Assembly (NCBI RefSeq): GCF_900116295.1
Contig: NZ_FPAF01000005.1
Coordinates: 62,001 to 126,000, forward strand
DNA length: 64,000 nucleotides
Source of the DNA: Bacillus sp. 103mf
GTDB lineage: Bacteria > Bacillota > Bacilli > Bacillales > Bacillaceae_G
Reading direction: 5' to 3'
A model generated the notes under the pieces. It saw nothing but the letters and a program-made list of their open reading frames with translations, searched no databases and was not told where the DNA came from. This document shows positions 51,408 to 61,486 of this stretch, in pieces. Numbering within the stretch: position 1 is the stretch's first letter; each line of letters begins with the position of its first letter. Made by a program: the position numbers and the translations under genes.

Positions 51408-52526
51408 ATGGGAGCTGAAAAAAATTTTTTTCCAGGACTTGAAGGGGTAATTGCAGCAGAGACGAAGATTTCTTTTCTTGATACAAAAAAAGGAGAAATC
51501 GTTATTCAAGGGTATGACTTGATTGAGTTATCTAAAACGAAAAGCTATTTAGATATTGTTCATCTTTTATTAGAGGAGAAACTTCCTAATTCAGATGAAA
51601 AAGCGGCATTGGAAGAAACGTTAAAGCATGAATATGAAGTTCCTATTGGTGTTTTTGATGTTTTAAAAGCATTGCCAAAACAAACGCATCCAATGGATGG
51701 ATTGCGTACAGGAATTTCGGCGCTATCTGGTTATGACAATGAAATTGATGATCGCTCATTAGATGTAAATAAAAATCGTGCTTATAAATTGTTAAGTAAG
51801 GTGCCGAATATAGTAGCTAATAGCTATCGAATTTTAAATAATGAAGAACCAATTGAACCGATTCAAGAATTATCTTATAGTGCAAACTTCTTCCATATGC
51901 TTACGGGTAAGAAGCCTTCTGAATTAGAAGAAAAAATATTTGATCGATCACTCGTTCTGTATAGTGAACATGAAATGCCTAACTCTACTTTTACGGCTAG
52001 AGTAATTGCGTCGACACAATCAGACTTGTATGGTGCCTTAACTGGAGCAGTTGCTTCTTTAAAAGGTAATTTACATGGAGGCGCAAATGAGGCAGTGATG
52101 TACATGCTGCTTGAAGCAGGTACTGCCGGAAAATTTGAAGAATTATTGCAAAAGAAACTGTATAACAAAGAAAAAATCATGGGATTTGGACATCGCGTCT
52201 ACATGAAGAAGATCGATCCAAGAGCGCTTATGATGAAAGAAGCATTAAAACAGCTATGTGATGTGAAAGACGATTATACATTATATGAAATGTGTGAAGC
52301 TGGAGAAAAGATTATGGAGAAGGAAAAAGGAATCTATCCAAACCTAGATTATTATGCTGCTCCAGTCTATTGGATGTTAGGTATTCCAATTCAACTATAT
52401 ACACCAATCTTTTTCAGTTCAAGAACGGTAGGCCTATGTGCGCATGTGATTGAGCAACATACAAATAATCGCTTGTTTCGCCCACGTGTAAATTATATCG
52501 GCGAGCGACATGTGCTTAGCAAATAA
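51408..52526 (+). CDS. prpC: 2-methylcitrate synthase / citrate synthase family
   Basis: This 372-residue enzyme condenses propionyl-CoA with oxaloacetate. The catalytic His lies in LKGNLHGGANEAV, the second in MGFGHRVYMKKIDPRA, and Asp in the C-terminal YPNLDYYAAPVYWMLGIP. It starts the run prpC-prpD-prpB, which sets it apart from a housekeeping citrate synthase. The ATG at 51408 follows GGAGG; a longer frame from 51327 lacks a site. Two hairpins separate it from prpD. Confidence 0.9.
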   Translation: MGAEKNFFPGLEGVIAAETKISFLDTKKGEIVIQGYDLIELSKTKSYLDIVHLLLEEKLPNSDEKAALEETLKHEYEVPIGVFDVLKALPKQTHPMDGLRTGISALSGYDNEIDDRSLDVNKNRAYKLLSKVPNIVANSYRILNNEEPIEPIQELSYSANFFHMLTGKKPSELEEKIFDRSLVLYSEHEMPNSTFTARVIASTQSDLYGALTGAVASLKGNLHGGANEAVMYMLLEAGTAGKFEELLQKKLYNKEKIMGFGHRVYMKKIDPRALMMKEALKQLCDVKDDYTLYEMCEAGEKIMEKEKGIYPNLDYYAAPVYWMLGIPIQLYTPIFFSSRTVGLCAHVIEQHTNNRLFRPRVNYIGERHVLSK

Positions 52527-52527
52527 A

Positions 52528-52583
52528 AACAACTGGGGAGTTGTTAAGGCCGCCCGCCAGATGGGTGTTTGACCGACACCCAT
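52528..52583 (+). promoter_or_regulatory. Two intercistronic hairpins between prpC and prpD
   Basis: AACAACT/AGTTGTT around GGGG (52528-52545) is followed by ATGGGTGT/ACACCCAT with a 7-base loop (52561-52583). There is no proper T run, so RNA processing or stabilisation is more likely than full termination. Confidence 0.5.
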
Positions 52584-52624
52584 TCTTAATAATAACGAAT
52601 TTTCGATAGAAAGGGAAGAATAGC

Positions 52625-54061
52625 GTGATTAAAACAAATGAAATTAAACAAAAAGATGCAATTTTAGAAGAGATTACGGATTATGTATTAAATAAAGAGA
52701 TTACAAGCTCAGAAGCATTCAGTACAGCACGCTATGTGTTACTTGATACGCTTGGATGTGGGATTTTAGCACTGCAATATCCAGAGTGTACGAAATTACT
52801 AGGACCTGTCGTACCAGGAACTGTTGTGCCAAATGGTACACGTGTGCCGGGAACATCATTTGTACTTGATCCAGTACGCGGTGCCTTTAATATCGGATGT
52901 ATGATTCGTTGGTTAGATTATAACGATACGTGGCTTGCGGCTGAATGGGGACATCCGTCTGATAATTTAGGTGGTATTTTAGCTGTTGCAGATTATGTGA
53001 GCCGCGTTCGTATTTCAGAAGGAAAAGAACCATTAAAAGTAAGAGATGTACTTGAAATGATGATTAAAGCACATGAAATCCAAGGTGTACTTGCATTAGA
53101 AAATAGTTTAAACCGCGTTGGTCTTGACCATGTGTTATACGTAAAAGTAGCGACAACAGCAGTTGTTACGAAAATGCTTGGTGGCACACGTGAAGAAATC
53201 TTTAATGCATTGTCTCATGCATGGATTGATAACTCTAGTCTTCGTACATATCGTCATGCTCCAAATACAGGTTCACGTAAGTCATGGGCAGCTGGGGATG
53301 CAACAAGCCGTGGTGTTCATCTTGCACTTACTGCATTAAAAGGTGAAATGGGTTACCCAACAGCATTATCTGCACCAGGATGGGGATTCCAAGATGTATT
53401 GTTTAACAAGCAAGAACTAAAATTAGCAAGACCTTTAGATTCTTATGTAATGGAAAATGTATTGTTTAAAGTATCATATCCAGCAGAATTCCATGCTCAA
53501 ACAGCTGCAGAATGTGCAGTGAAATTACATCCAGAAGTGAAAGAACGATTAGATGAAATTGACCGTATTACCATTACGACACATGAATCAGCAGTTCGTA
53601 TTATTGATAAAGAGGGTCCATTAAATAACCCAGCTGACCGAGATCATTGCTTGCAATATATTACTGCAATCGGTTTATTAAAAGGTGACATTGTTGCAGA
53701 TGATTATGAGGATGAAGTAGCTTCTGACCCTCGAGTAGATGAATTACGAAATAAGATGGTTGTTGTTGAAAATAAACAATACAGTTTAGATTATCTTGAT
53801 CCGAACAAGCGCTCAATCGCCAACGCTGTTCAAATTCATTTTAAAGATGGTACAGTAACTGAAAATGTAGAATGTGAATATCCATTAGGTCACCGTTTCC
53901 GTAGAGACGAAGCGATTCCAAAGGTTGTTCAAAAATTCTCTGCAAATATGGCTGTTCATTATTCTAATAAACAACAAGAAAAAATTCATGAGGCTTGTTT
54001 GAATGAAGAAAAATTAGAAAATATGAATGTAAATGAATTTGTAGATCTTTTCTTAATTTAA
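52625..54061 (+). CDS. prpD: 2-methylcitrate dehydratase (MmgE/PrpD family)
   Basis: This 478-residue enzyme converts methylcitrate to methylaconitate. Family motifs include [16 protein letters not shown] near the start, [20 protein letters not shown] (active-site region) and [17 protein letters not shown]. Length is normal. GTG start at 52625 after AAAGGGAAG. The next gene begins 17 bases downstream. Confidence 0.92.
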   Translation: MIKTNEIKQKDAILEEITDYVLNKEITSSEAFSTARYVLLDTLGCGILALQYPECTKLLGPVVPGTVVPNGTRVPGTSFVLDPVRGAFNIGCMIRWLDYNDTWLAAEWGHPSDNLGGILAVADYVSRVRISEGKEPLKVRDVLEMMIKAHEIQGVLALENSLNRVGLDHVLYVKVATTAVVTKMLGGTREEIFNALSHAWIDNSSLRTYRHAPNTGSRKSWAAGDATSRGVHLALTALKGEMGYPTALSAPGWGFQDVLFNKQELKLARPLDSYVMENVLFKVSYPAEFHAQTAAECAVKLHPEVKERLDEIDRITITTHESAVRIIDKEGPLNNPADRDHCLQYITAIGLLKGDIVADDYEDEVASDPRVDELRNKMVVVENKQYSLDYLDPNKRSIANAVQIHFKDGTVTENVECEYPLGHRFRRDEAIPKVVQKFSANMAVHYSNKQQEKIHEACLNEEKLENMNVNEFVDLFLI

Positions 54062-54078
54062 GTATAGGGGGAATAAGA

Positions 54079-54987
54079 ATGGCTTGGGTTGTAAATAAAC
54101 AGTCAACACAAGAAGAACTTGCCAATCGATTCCGAACTTTAGTAGAAGCACCTGAAATCTTGCAAATTCCTGGTGCGCATGATGCGATGGCTGCTCTTGT
54201 TGCAAAAAATGCTGGATTTTCAGCTCTTTATTTATCAGGAGCTGCTTATACAGCAAGTAAGGGTTTACCAGATTTAGGTATTGTAACATCTACTGAAGTG
54301 GCTGAAAGAGCAAGAGATCTTGTTAGAGCAACGGATTTACCTCTTCTTGTCGATATTGATACAGGGTTTGGTGGAGTGTTAAATGTAGCAAGAACTGCTG
54401 TAGAAATGATGGAAGCAAATGTAGCTGCTGTTCAAATCGAAGATCAGCAACTCCCTAAAAAATGTGGACATTTAAATGGGAAAAAACTTGTTTCTATTGA
54501 AGAAATGCAACAAAAAATTAAAGTTATAAAAGAAGTAGCACCATCGATGGTTGTTGTAGCTCGTACGGATGCTCGTGCGGTTGAAGGATTAGATGCATCG
54601 ATTGAGCGAGCAATTGCTTACATAGAAGCGGGTGCAGATGCTATTTTCCCAGAAGCTTTGCAGTCAGAAGAAGAATTTCGTTTATTTACAAAAAAAGTAA
54701 CGGTACCTTTACTTGCTAATATGACTGAATTTGGGAAAACACCGTATTATACTGCCGAAGAATTCGCTAATATCGGTTATCAAATGGTTATATATCCAGT
54801 GACTTCTCTTCGCGTAGCAGCAAAAGCTTATGAACGTATTTTTCATCTTATAAAAGAAGAAGGATCGCAAAAAGAAGGGCTTTCTGATATGCAAACAAGA
54901 AGTGAATTATATGAAACAATTTCTTATCATGACTTTGAGGAGTTAGATAAGGGAATTGCAAAAACAATTTTATCAGAAGGACAATAG
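54079..54987 (+). CDS. prpB: Methylisocitrate lyase
   Basis: This 302-residue PEP-mutase/isocitrate-lyase superfamily enzyme splits 2-methylisocitrate into pyruvate and succinate. The metal-binding region VDIDTGFGG and the catalytic loop KKCGHLNGK are intact, and ARTDA is present. It closes the methylcitrate operon. The TAG stop is completed by the first base of a type C repeat. Confidence 0.92.
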   Translation: MAWVVNKQSTQEELANRFRTLVEAPEILQIPGAHDAMAALVAKNAGFSALYLSGAAYTASKGLPDLGIVTSTEVAERARDLVRATDLPLLVDIDTGFGGVLNVARTAVEMMEANVAAVQIEDQQLPKKCGHLNGKKLVSIEEMQQKIKVIKEVAPSMVVVARTDARAVEGLDASIERAIAYIEAGADAIFPEALQSEEEFRLFTKKVTVPLLANMTEFGKTPYYTAEEFANIGYQMVIYPVTSLRVAAKAYERIFHLIKEEGSQKEGLSDMQTRSELYETISYHDFEELDKGIAKTILSEGQ

Positions 54988-55143
54988 ATGAAGTGAAACT
55001 TCCAGCAGTGGAGGCATCCTCTCACTGCTAGTTAGTTGAACCAATCGGGTGCATGCCAGCAGTTGTCGCTCATCTATCTTCCTCACTCTACTCTGAATCG
55101 TGGGGATGAGGGTCTTACTGCCCCAAAATAGCGAGATAAAATA
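54987..55143 (+). repeat. Type C repeat, copy 6
   Basis: It begins GATGAAGTGAAACTTCCAGC, contains CAATCGGGTGCATGCCAGC and ends near CCAAAATAGCGAGATAAAAT. The left end is joined to the stop codon of prpB in the same way as copy 1 is joined to opuFB. Confidence 0.75.
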
Positions 55144-55145
55144 AG

Positions 55146-55213
55146 AAAGCGATGATACACATTTTTAGCAAAAACACCTGCTTGATGTGAAATGAATCAT
55201 CGCTTTTTTGTCA
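55146..55213 (+). terminator. Intrinsic terminator
   Basis: AAAGCGATGAT/ATCATCGCTTT with a long (about 39-base) loop is followed by a T run. It ends the methylcitrate operon after the repeat. Confidence 0.65.
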
Positions 55214-55389
55214 TATTAACGGATAGTAAGAATGAGAGTGATAAAAGTTTTTTGACGAAAAAGAAACGAAATCCTCGTTTGTGTAGTTGCATTTTATCAT
55301 AATATTTTTTCCACGGTAGAAAAGCATTAGCATGTTATGCAGATAGGAAAAGAGGAGTATAGACATTCTAAAGGAAGGGAAATTCAGTT

Positions 55390-57150
55390 ATGATGGCTGC
55401 AAAATATGACTCTGTTCGAAATTGGATGAAGCAGGACCCGTACATTTTGAGGAAAGATAATACAATTCGAGAAGCATTACGAATACTAGCTGAATCAGAG
55501 AGCACAGAACTCCCTGTTTTAGAAAATAATCATGTGATTGGAGTTGTGAAACTAATTGATTGTGTAAAGTGGTTAGAGGATCATTCAGAGTGGGATGAAC
55601 CGATTGTCACTATACTGAGACATTTTTTCTATAACGTAAGGGAAGAGTTTTCATTAAGCAAGTTAGAGAATATTCCACTTTACGTTACTTGCGAAGAAAA
55701 CAGAGAGCTTAAAGGAGTGTTCAGTAATAAGGAATTATTAGCCTTTCATAAAGATTTGGTTCAAGAAATTGAATGTGCACATCAAATGATAGAATGGTTT
55801 AAACTTTGTTTTGATACTGCATACGAAGGTATTGCAATTGTGGATGAAAATGGAGTTATCCAAATGTTTAATGATACGTACAGTCGTTTTGTTGGTGTTA
55901 CGAAGGAAGAAGCAATTGGGCAGCACGCTGAAAATGTAATTGAGAATACGCGGCTTCCAGTTGTATTAAAAACAGGAGTACCAGAAAGAAATCAAGTGCA
56001 CCGTCTGCAAGGACAGAATCTAGTTGTGCACCGGATGCCAATTTGGAAGCAGGGAAGAGTGATAGGTGCTGTAGGGATGCTTATTCATGAAGGGATTTCG
56101 GATATTTATAAAATACTAGAACGATTTGATCAAAAGGATAGGGTAATCAAACCAACGTTTTCTAAACCGAAAAAGAAGCAGATTCGATTTGAAGATATTC
56201 TTGGAGAAAGTCAAACAATTTCTGAAACGAAAAAAATGGCTCGAAAAGCAGCTGGATCAAAAGCATCCGTATTAATTACTGGAGAAAGCGGTGTTGGTAA
56301 AGAGCAATTCGCACGCGCGATACATTATACCGGTATAACAAAAAACGGTCCGTTTATTAGTGTGAACTGTGCTGCTATTCCTGATAATTTACTAGAATCT
56401 GAATTATTTGGTTATGTAGAAGGTGCTTTTACAGGTGCGAAAAAGAATGGGAAGGCAGGGAAATTTGAACTTGCAAATCATGGAACATTATTTTTAGACG
56501 AGATTGGCGATATGTCACTATTAACGCAAGTGAAAATTTTACGTGTTTTACAAGAAAGAGAAATAGAAAGAATAGGTGGTACACATCCAATTCCTGTTGA
56601 TTTCAGGATAATCGCAGCGACAAATAAAGATTTAAAACAAATGGTTAGAGAAGGAACCTTTAGGGAGGATTTATACCATCGTCTTCATGTTATTCCGATT
56701 CATATTCCACCGCTTCGCTTTCGAAAACAAGATATACCACTCATTGTTGAAGAACATTTACAAAAGTTATGTCAAATGTATGGTGCCGAAGAAAAGACAC
56801 TTGATAAAGAGGTATTACGCCTTATGTTCCATTATAATTGGCCGGGTAATGTCAGGGAATTAATCAATGTGTTAGAAAGGCTATTTGCACTATCAGATGA
56901 TGCACATATACGGGCTAAGGATTTACCAGAAGAATTTTATTACCGGGATATGGAGCAGAAGAAATTAGTACCTATGATTCAGTCTTTACCAGCAAAACAA
57001 GAAGCAATGAAAGTGGTGCGTGAAGAGGAAGAAAGAGGATTAATTGAACGCGTTTTAAAAGAAGCAAAAGGAAATAAGTCAAAAGCAGCGGCATTGTTAG
57101 GGATTTCTAGGGCGACCCTTTATAATAAATTGTCAAGATTCAAAATCTAA
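55390..57150 (+). CDS. Sigma-54-dependent activator with CBS and PAS domains
   Basis: The protein has 586 residues. A CBS pair (1-120, ILRKDNTIREALRILAE...) and a PAS domain (about 135-240) form the sensor. The AAA+ domain has Walker A GESGVGKE (298-305), the perfect sigma-54 contact GAFTGA (345-350) and Walker B GTLFLDEIGD, and a Fis-type helix-turn-helix ends the protein (NKSKAAALLGISRATLYNKL). It lies between the methylcitrate and valine-type operons, and the latter has a -24/-12 promoter, so it is the likely activator. Effector may be an acyl-CoA or nucleotide; unproven. Confidence 0.88.
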   Translation: MMAAKYDSVRNWMKQDPYILRKDNTIREALRILAESESTELPVLENNHVIGVVKLIDCVKWLEDHSEWDEPIVTILRHFFYNVREEFSLSKLENIPLYVTCEENRELKGVFSNKELLAFHKDLVQEIECAHQMIEWFKLCFDTAYEGIAIVDENGVIQMFNDTYSRFVGVTKEEAIGQHAENVIENTRLPVVLKTGVPERNQVHRLQGQNLVVHRMPIWKQGRVIGAVGMLIHEGISDIYKILERFDQKDRVIKPTFSKPKKKQIRFEDILGESQTISETKKMARKAAGSKASVLITGESGVGKEQFARAIHYTGITKNGPFISVNCAAIPDNLLESELFGYVEGAFTGAKKNGKAGKFELANHGTLFLDEIGDMSLLTQVKILRVLQEREIERIGGTHPIPVDFRIIAATNKDLKQMVREGTFREDLYHRLHVIPIHIPPLRFRKQDIPLIVEEHLQKLCQMYGAEEKTLDKEVLRLMFHYNWPGNVRELINVLERLFALSDDAHIRAKDLPEEFYYRDMEQKKLVPMIQSLPAKQEAMKVVREEEERGLIERVLKEAKGNKSKAAALLGISRATLYNKLSRFKI

Positions 57151-57168
57151 ACAATTGTTATATCAAGT

Positions 57169-57200
57169 GTAAAACTGTCTAGACAGTTTTACGTTTTCTT
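57169..57200 (+). terminator. Palindromic terminator or operator
   Basis: GTAAAACTGTCT (57169-57180) is followed directly by its reverse complement to 57192, a perfect 24-bp palindrome with a T-rich tail. It probably ends the activator transcript but lies only about 43 bases before the next -24 element. Confidence 0.65.
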
Positions 57201-57232
57201 TTCATTTTGCCCTTGTTCTATCAATTTTTAGA

Positions 57233-57249
57233 TTGGCATAGATTTTGCA
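57233..57249 (+). promoter_or_regulatory. Sigma-54 promoter of the valine-type operon
   Basis: TTGGCATAGATTTTGCA has GG at 57235-57236 and GC at 57247-57248 with 10 bases between. Predicted start is near 57260, about 30 bases ahead of the first start codon. Confidence 0.75.
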
Positions 57250-57288
57250 TATAAATAAAATGAAGACCGAAATGATAGGGGGATACAG

Positions 57289-58998
57289 ATGGAGAAAACA
57301 AAGTTGCAATGGGAAGAATTTTTTTCGCTGAATCAGGAGCTTAATACAATCTTTTTTACACCTGAGGATTTTTCAGGTGATGAAGATTTAATCGCAAAAA
57401 CAACAGAACAATTTGTGAAACAGGAAATTGTTCCTCAAATTGAAAATATCGAGCAGCACAATTATCAAGTTTCCCGCAGGTTGTTTGAAAAGGCTGGAGA
57501 ACTTGGATTGTTGAGTATAGAGGTTCCGGAAGAATATGGTGGATTTGAATTAGGGAAAGCAGTTTCTGGACTTGTGGCGGAAAAGATGGGATATGCAGGA
57601 GCCTTTAGTGTTTCTTTTAATATTCATGCTGGAGTAGGAACGCTGCCATATATATACTACGGAACAAAAGATCAGAAGGAAAAATACTTACCTAAAATTG
57701 CATCAGGCGAATGGATTGGAGCTTATGCTTTAACAGAATCTAATGCTGGATCTGATGCATTAAGTGCAAAAACAAGTGCTGTCTTAAACGAAGAAGGAAC
57801 AGCTTGGACATTAAATGGTGAAAAACAGTGGATTACAAATGCTCATATGGCTGACGTATATGTTGTGTTTGCAAAGACAAATAAAGGAATGACAGCATTT
57901 ATTGTCGAAAGAACATGTGAAGGCGTTTCGATTGGCCTAGAAGAAAAGAAAATGGGTATTAAAGGTTCTTCAACTGCGACACTGATTTTAGAGGATGTTG
58001 TCATACCTGCTGAAAATGTACTAGGGGAAGTAGGAAAGGGACATCACGTAGCTCTTAATATTCTCAATTTTGCTAGATTGAAACTTGCTTTCGGAAATAT
58101 TGGAACAGCAAAGCAAGCAATAGGCTTATCTGTTCAATACGGAAAAGAACGAAAACAGTTTCAAACAGAATTAGTTGATTTCACGATGATTCAAGAGAAA
58201 ATTGCAAATATGATTATTGCTACATACGGTGCAGAGAGCGCAGCTTATCGAACAGCAGGCGTAATTGATGAAGCAATTCATGCGAGTGATGAAGGTATTA
58301 TGCAGAAAATGTCTCAATTTGCAATGGAGTGTGCGATCAACAAAGTGAATGCTTCAGAAACACTTGGAAACATTGTGGATGAAGCGGTACAAATTCATGG
58401 TGGTTATGGTTATATGCAAGAATATGAAGTAGAACGATTATATCGTGATGCTAGAATTAGCCGTATATTTGAAGGAACGAATGAAATTAACCGCTTAACA
58501 GTTGCGAAAATGTTAATGAAACAAACGAAACAACTAGGGGACCAAGTAGATAAAGATAAATTTGAAAATGTAGAACGAAATCATCGTTATATTTTATTAT
58601 CGAAACAATTATTGAAGAAATCTTTGAAAACGCTATCTCAAACTCCTGAATTAAAAATCGAACAAGAACAAGAATATTCACGCGTGTTAGCAGACATGTT
58701 GAAAGATGTATATGTAATGGAATCGGCATTTTTACGTACAAAGAAAGCGATAAGTAAAAATGGTGAAGAAAAAGAATGTGCAAAACAGTTTATAACGGAT
58801 GTGCTTTGTGAAGAAGGATATCGAAAAGTAGAATCAGCAGCAATTGTTCTTCTTTCTGCAGCGGTGCAAGAAGAGCAAACTAGAAGCGCCATTCTAGATG
58901 AAATTCGTCAACTGTCAGTACCTCTATACACGAACTTGTTTACGAAAAAGAGAGAAATCGCAAAGACGATTATAAATCGCGGGAAATATATTATTTAA
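57289..58998 (+). CDS. Acyl-CoA dehydrogenase
   Basis: This 569-residue flavoenzyme has the usual core (1-400): AYALTESNAGSDA, KQWITNAHMADVYVVFAK, QFQTELVDF and VQIHGGYGYMQEYEVERLYRDARI, plus a C-terminal extension of about 170 residues as in very-long-chain-type members. In this operon, with hydroxyisobutyrate and methylmalonate-semialdehyde dehydrogenases, it may oxidise isobutyryl-CoA, though the long form is more usual for long chains. GGGGG precedes the ATG. Confidence 0.85.
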   Translation: MEKTKLQWEEFFSLNQELNTIFFTPEDFSGDEDLIAKTTEQFVKQEIVPQIENIEQHNYQVSRRLFEKAGELGLLSIEVPEEYGGFELGKAVSGLVAEKMGYAGAFSVSFNIHAGVGTLPYIYYGTKDQKEKYLPKIASGEWIGAYALTESNAGSDALSAKTSAVLNEEGTAWTLNGEKQWITNAHMADVYVVFAKTNKGMTAFIVERTCEGVSIGLEEKKMGIKGSSTATLILEDVVIPAENVLGEVGKGHHVALNILNFARLKLAFGNIGTAKQAIGLSVQYGKERKQFQTELVDFTMIQEKIANMIIATYGAESAAYRTAGVIDEAIHASDEGIMQKMSQFAMECAINKVNASETLGNIVDEAVQIHGGYGYMQEYEVERLYRDARISRIFEGTNEINRLTVAKMLMKQTKQLGDQVDKDKFENVERNHRYILLSKQLLKKSLKTLSQTPELKIEQEQEYSRVLADMLKDVYVMESAFLRTKKAISKNGEEKECAKQFITDVLCEEGYRKVESAAIVLLSAAVQEEQTRSAILDEIRQLSVPLYTNLFTKKREIAKTIINRGKYII

Positions 58999-59014
58999 AT
59001 AGGAGGAGAGCAGT

Positions 59015-59905
59015 ATGAAAAAGATTGGTTTTATCGGCTTAGGTAATATGGGTCTTCCGATGTCTAAAAATTTAGTTAAATCAAATTATACGGTATATGG
59101 AGTCGATTTAAATAAAGAGGCTGAAGCTTCCTTCGAGAAAGAAGGAGGAATCATCGGTTTATCAATTAGAAAATTAGCAGAAACATGTGATTTGATTTTT
59201 ACAAGTTTACCGTCACCGCGAGCTGTTGAAGCTGTTTATTTTGGGGAAGAAGGTTTAATTGAGAATAGTCATTCGAATGTTGTTTTAATTGATACAAGCA
59301 CAGTAGCTCCGCAACTAAATAAAAAGCTTGCAGATGCTGCGAAGGATAAAAAAGTCGATTTCTTGGCTGCACCGGTTAGCGGTGGAGTGATTGGAGCGGA
59401 AAACCGCACATTAACTTTTATGGTTGGTGGACCAAAAGAAGTATATGAAAAAGGTTTACCAGAGATGGAAGTATTGGGAGCAAATATATTTCATGTGAGT
59501 GAGAAAATTGATAGTGGTACGACTGTAAAATTGATTAATAACTTATTAATTGGTTTTTATACAGCGGGTGTTAGTGAAGCTCTGACATTAGCAAAGAAAA
59601 ACAATATGGATTTAGATAAAATGTTTGATATTTTAAATGTGAGTTATGGACAAAGTAGAATTTATGAGCGCAATTATAAAAGCTTTATTGCGCCAGAAAA
59701 CTATGAACCAGGATTTACTGTAAATCTACTAAAGAAAGACTTAGGATTTGCAGTTGATTTAGCAAAAGAAAGTGAGCTTCACTTACCAGTAAGTGAAATG
59801 CTTTTGAATTTGTATGATGAAGCTGGTAAAGCAGGATATGGTGAAAAAGACATGGCTGCTTTATATCAAAAGGTAAGTGAACAATTAACCTCTAGTCATA
59901 AATAA
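59015..59905 (+). CDS. mmsB: 3-hydroxyisobutyrate dehydrogenase
   Basis: This 296-residue NAD-dependent enzyme oxidises 3-hydroxyisobutyrate to methylmalonate semialdehyde. It has the dinucleotide motif FIGLGNMGLPMSKNL, the substrate motif LAAPVSGGVIGAE and the catalytic Lys region TTVKLINNLLIG. A strong AGGAGGAG site precedes the ATG. It sits between the acyl-CoA dehydrogenase and mmsA. Confidence 0.9.
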   Translation: MKKIGFIGLGNMGLPMSKNLVKSNYTVYGVDLNKEAEASFEKEGGIIGLSIRKLAETCDLIFTSLPSPRAVEAVYFGEEGLIENSHSNVVLIDTSTVAPQLNKKLADAAKDKKVDFLAAPVSGGVIGAENRTLTFMVGGPKEVYEKGLPEMEVLGANIFHVSEKIDSGTTVKLINNLLIGFYTAGVSEALTLAKKNNMDLDKMFDILNVSYGQSRIYERNYKSFIAPENYEPGFTVNLLKKDLGFAVDLAKESELHLPVSEMLLNLYDEAGKAGYGEKDMAALYQKVSEQLTSSHK

Positions 59906-59949
59906 CAATGAATACTAGCAAATATAAAAAATAAAAAGGAGCGAATACA

Positions 59950-61410
59950 ATGATTACAACAGAAATTAAACGCGTGAAAAATCATATTAATGGTGAATGG
60001 GTAGAATCTACTGGCACAGAAGTGGAAGCTGTTCCGAATCCTGCGACGGGGAAAATAATTGCTTATGTTCCACTTTCTCCAAAAGAAGATGTGGATCGTG
60101 CTGTTGAAGCTGCAAAAGCAGCATATGAAACATGGTCTAAAGTACCAGTTCCAAATCGCTCAAGACAGTTATATAAATATTTACAACTTTTACAAGAAAA
60201 CAAAGATGAGCTTGCAAAAATTATTACATTAGAAAATGGTAAAACATTAAAAGATGCAACTGGCGAAGTGCAGCGAGGAATTGAAGCTGTAGAATTGGCA
60301 ACATCAACACCAAATTTAATGATGGGGCAAGCACTTCCAAATATTGCAGGTGGAATCGATGGTTCAATTTGGAGATACCCAATTGGAGTTGTTGCTGGTA
60401 TTACTCCGTTCAACTTCCCGATGATGATTCCACTATGGATGTTCCCATTAGCAATTGCTTGCGGTAATACATTTGTATTAAAAACATCTGAAAGAACGCC
60501 GCTTTTAGCAGAAAAACTAGTAGAATTATTCTATGAAGCGGGCTTCCCCAAAGGGGTTTTAAACTTAGTACAAGGTGGAAAAGATGTTGTAAATAGCATT
60601 TTAGAAAATAAAGATATTCAAGCTGTTTCATTTGTTGGATCTGAGCCAGTTGCACGCTATGTATACGAAACAGGAACAAAATATGGAAAACGAGTACAAG
60701 CACTTGCAGGAGCGAAAAACCATGCAATTGTTATGCCGGACTGCAATATTGAAAAAACAGTACAAGGTGTCATTGGTTCTGCATTTGCGAGCAGTGGAGA
60801 GCGCTGCATGGCATGCTCTGTTGTAGCGGTAGTTGATAAAATTGCTGATGAATTCATTGATGTTCTTGTATCAGAAACGCGTAAATTAAAAGTCGGTGAT
60901 GGTTTCCATGAAGAGAATTATGTAGGTCCATTAATTCGTGAATCTCATAAAGAGCGTGTACTAGGCTATATTAATAGCGGTGTAGCAGATGGAGCTACTT
61001 TATTAGTAGATGGCCGTAAAATTAATGAAGAAGCTGGGGAAGGGTATTTCGTTGGAGCAACAATCTTTGATGGTGTGAATCAAGATATGAAAATTTGGCA
61101 AGATGAAATTTTTGCTCCAGTATTAAGCATTGTGAGAGTCAAGGATTTAGAAGAAGGAATTAAGCTTACAAACCAATCAAAATTTGCAAATGGTGCAGTC
61201 ATTTATACGTCAAGTGGTAAACACGCACAAACATTCCGTGATAATATCGATGCAGGGATGATTGGCGTAAATGTAAACGTTCCAGCTCCAATGGCATTTT
61301 TCGCATTTGCAGGAAATAAAGCTTCTTTCTACGGTGACTTAGGTACAAATGGAAAAGATGGTGTGCAATTTTATACACGTAAAAAGGTAGTGACAGAACG
61401 CTGGTTTTAA
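59950..61410 (+). CDS. mmsA: Methylmalonate-semialdehyde dehydrogenase (CoA-acylating)
   Basis: This 486-residue aldehyde dehydrogenase turns methylmalonate semialdehyde into propionyl-CoA and CO2. The catalytic Cys286 lies in [11 protein letters not shown], the family-specific motif; [11 protein letters not shown] is the cofactor-binding segment. It is closely related to inositol-pathway IolA, but the gene context is valine degradation. AAGGAG precedes the ATG and a terminator follows. Confidence 0.92.
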   Translation: MITTEIKRVKNHINGEWVESTGTEVEAVPNPATGKIIAYVPLSPKEDVDRAVEAAKAAYETWSKVPVPNRSRQLYKYLQLLQENKDELAKIITLENGKTLKDATGEVQRGIEAVELATSTPNLMMGQALPNIAGGIDGSIWRYPIGVVAGITPFNFPMMIPLWMFPLAIACGNTFVLKTSERTPLLAEKLVELFYEAGFPKGVLNLVQGGKDVVNSILENKDIQAVSFVGSEPVARYVYETGTKYGKRVQALAGAKNHAIVMPDCNIEKTVQGVIGSAFASSGERCMACSVVAVVDKIADEFIDVLVSETRKLKVGDGFHEENYVGPLIRESHKERVLGYINSGVADGATLLVDGRKINEEAGEGYFVGATIFDGVNQDMKIWQDEIFAPVLSIVRVKDLEEGIKLTNQSKFANGAVIYTSSGKHAQTFRDNIDAGMIGVNVNVPAPMAFFAFAGNKASFYGDLGTNGKDGVQFYTRKKVVTERWF

Positions 61411-61420
61411 GAAGAATGTA

Positions 61421-61453
61421 AAAAAGTGTCCATGGTATTGGACACTTTTTATT
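61421..61453. terminator. Bidirectional terminator
   Basis: AAAAAGTGTCCA/TGGACACTTTTT with a short loop lies between mmsA and the convergent hydrolase gene. Confidence 0.85.
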
Positions 61454-61486
61454 TGAAATAAAATGTATAAGTTTCACTTGATATAA

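Noticed and set aside
51116-51418. 100-residue frame upstream of prpC
   Set aside because: No ribosome site close to a start, and it overlaps the prpC start signals; it may include a decayed fragment but is not a gene I can support.
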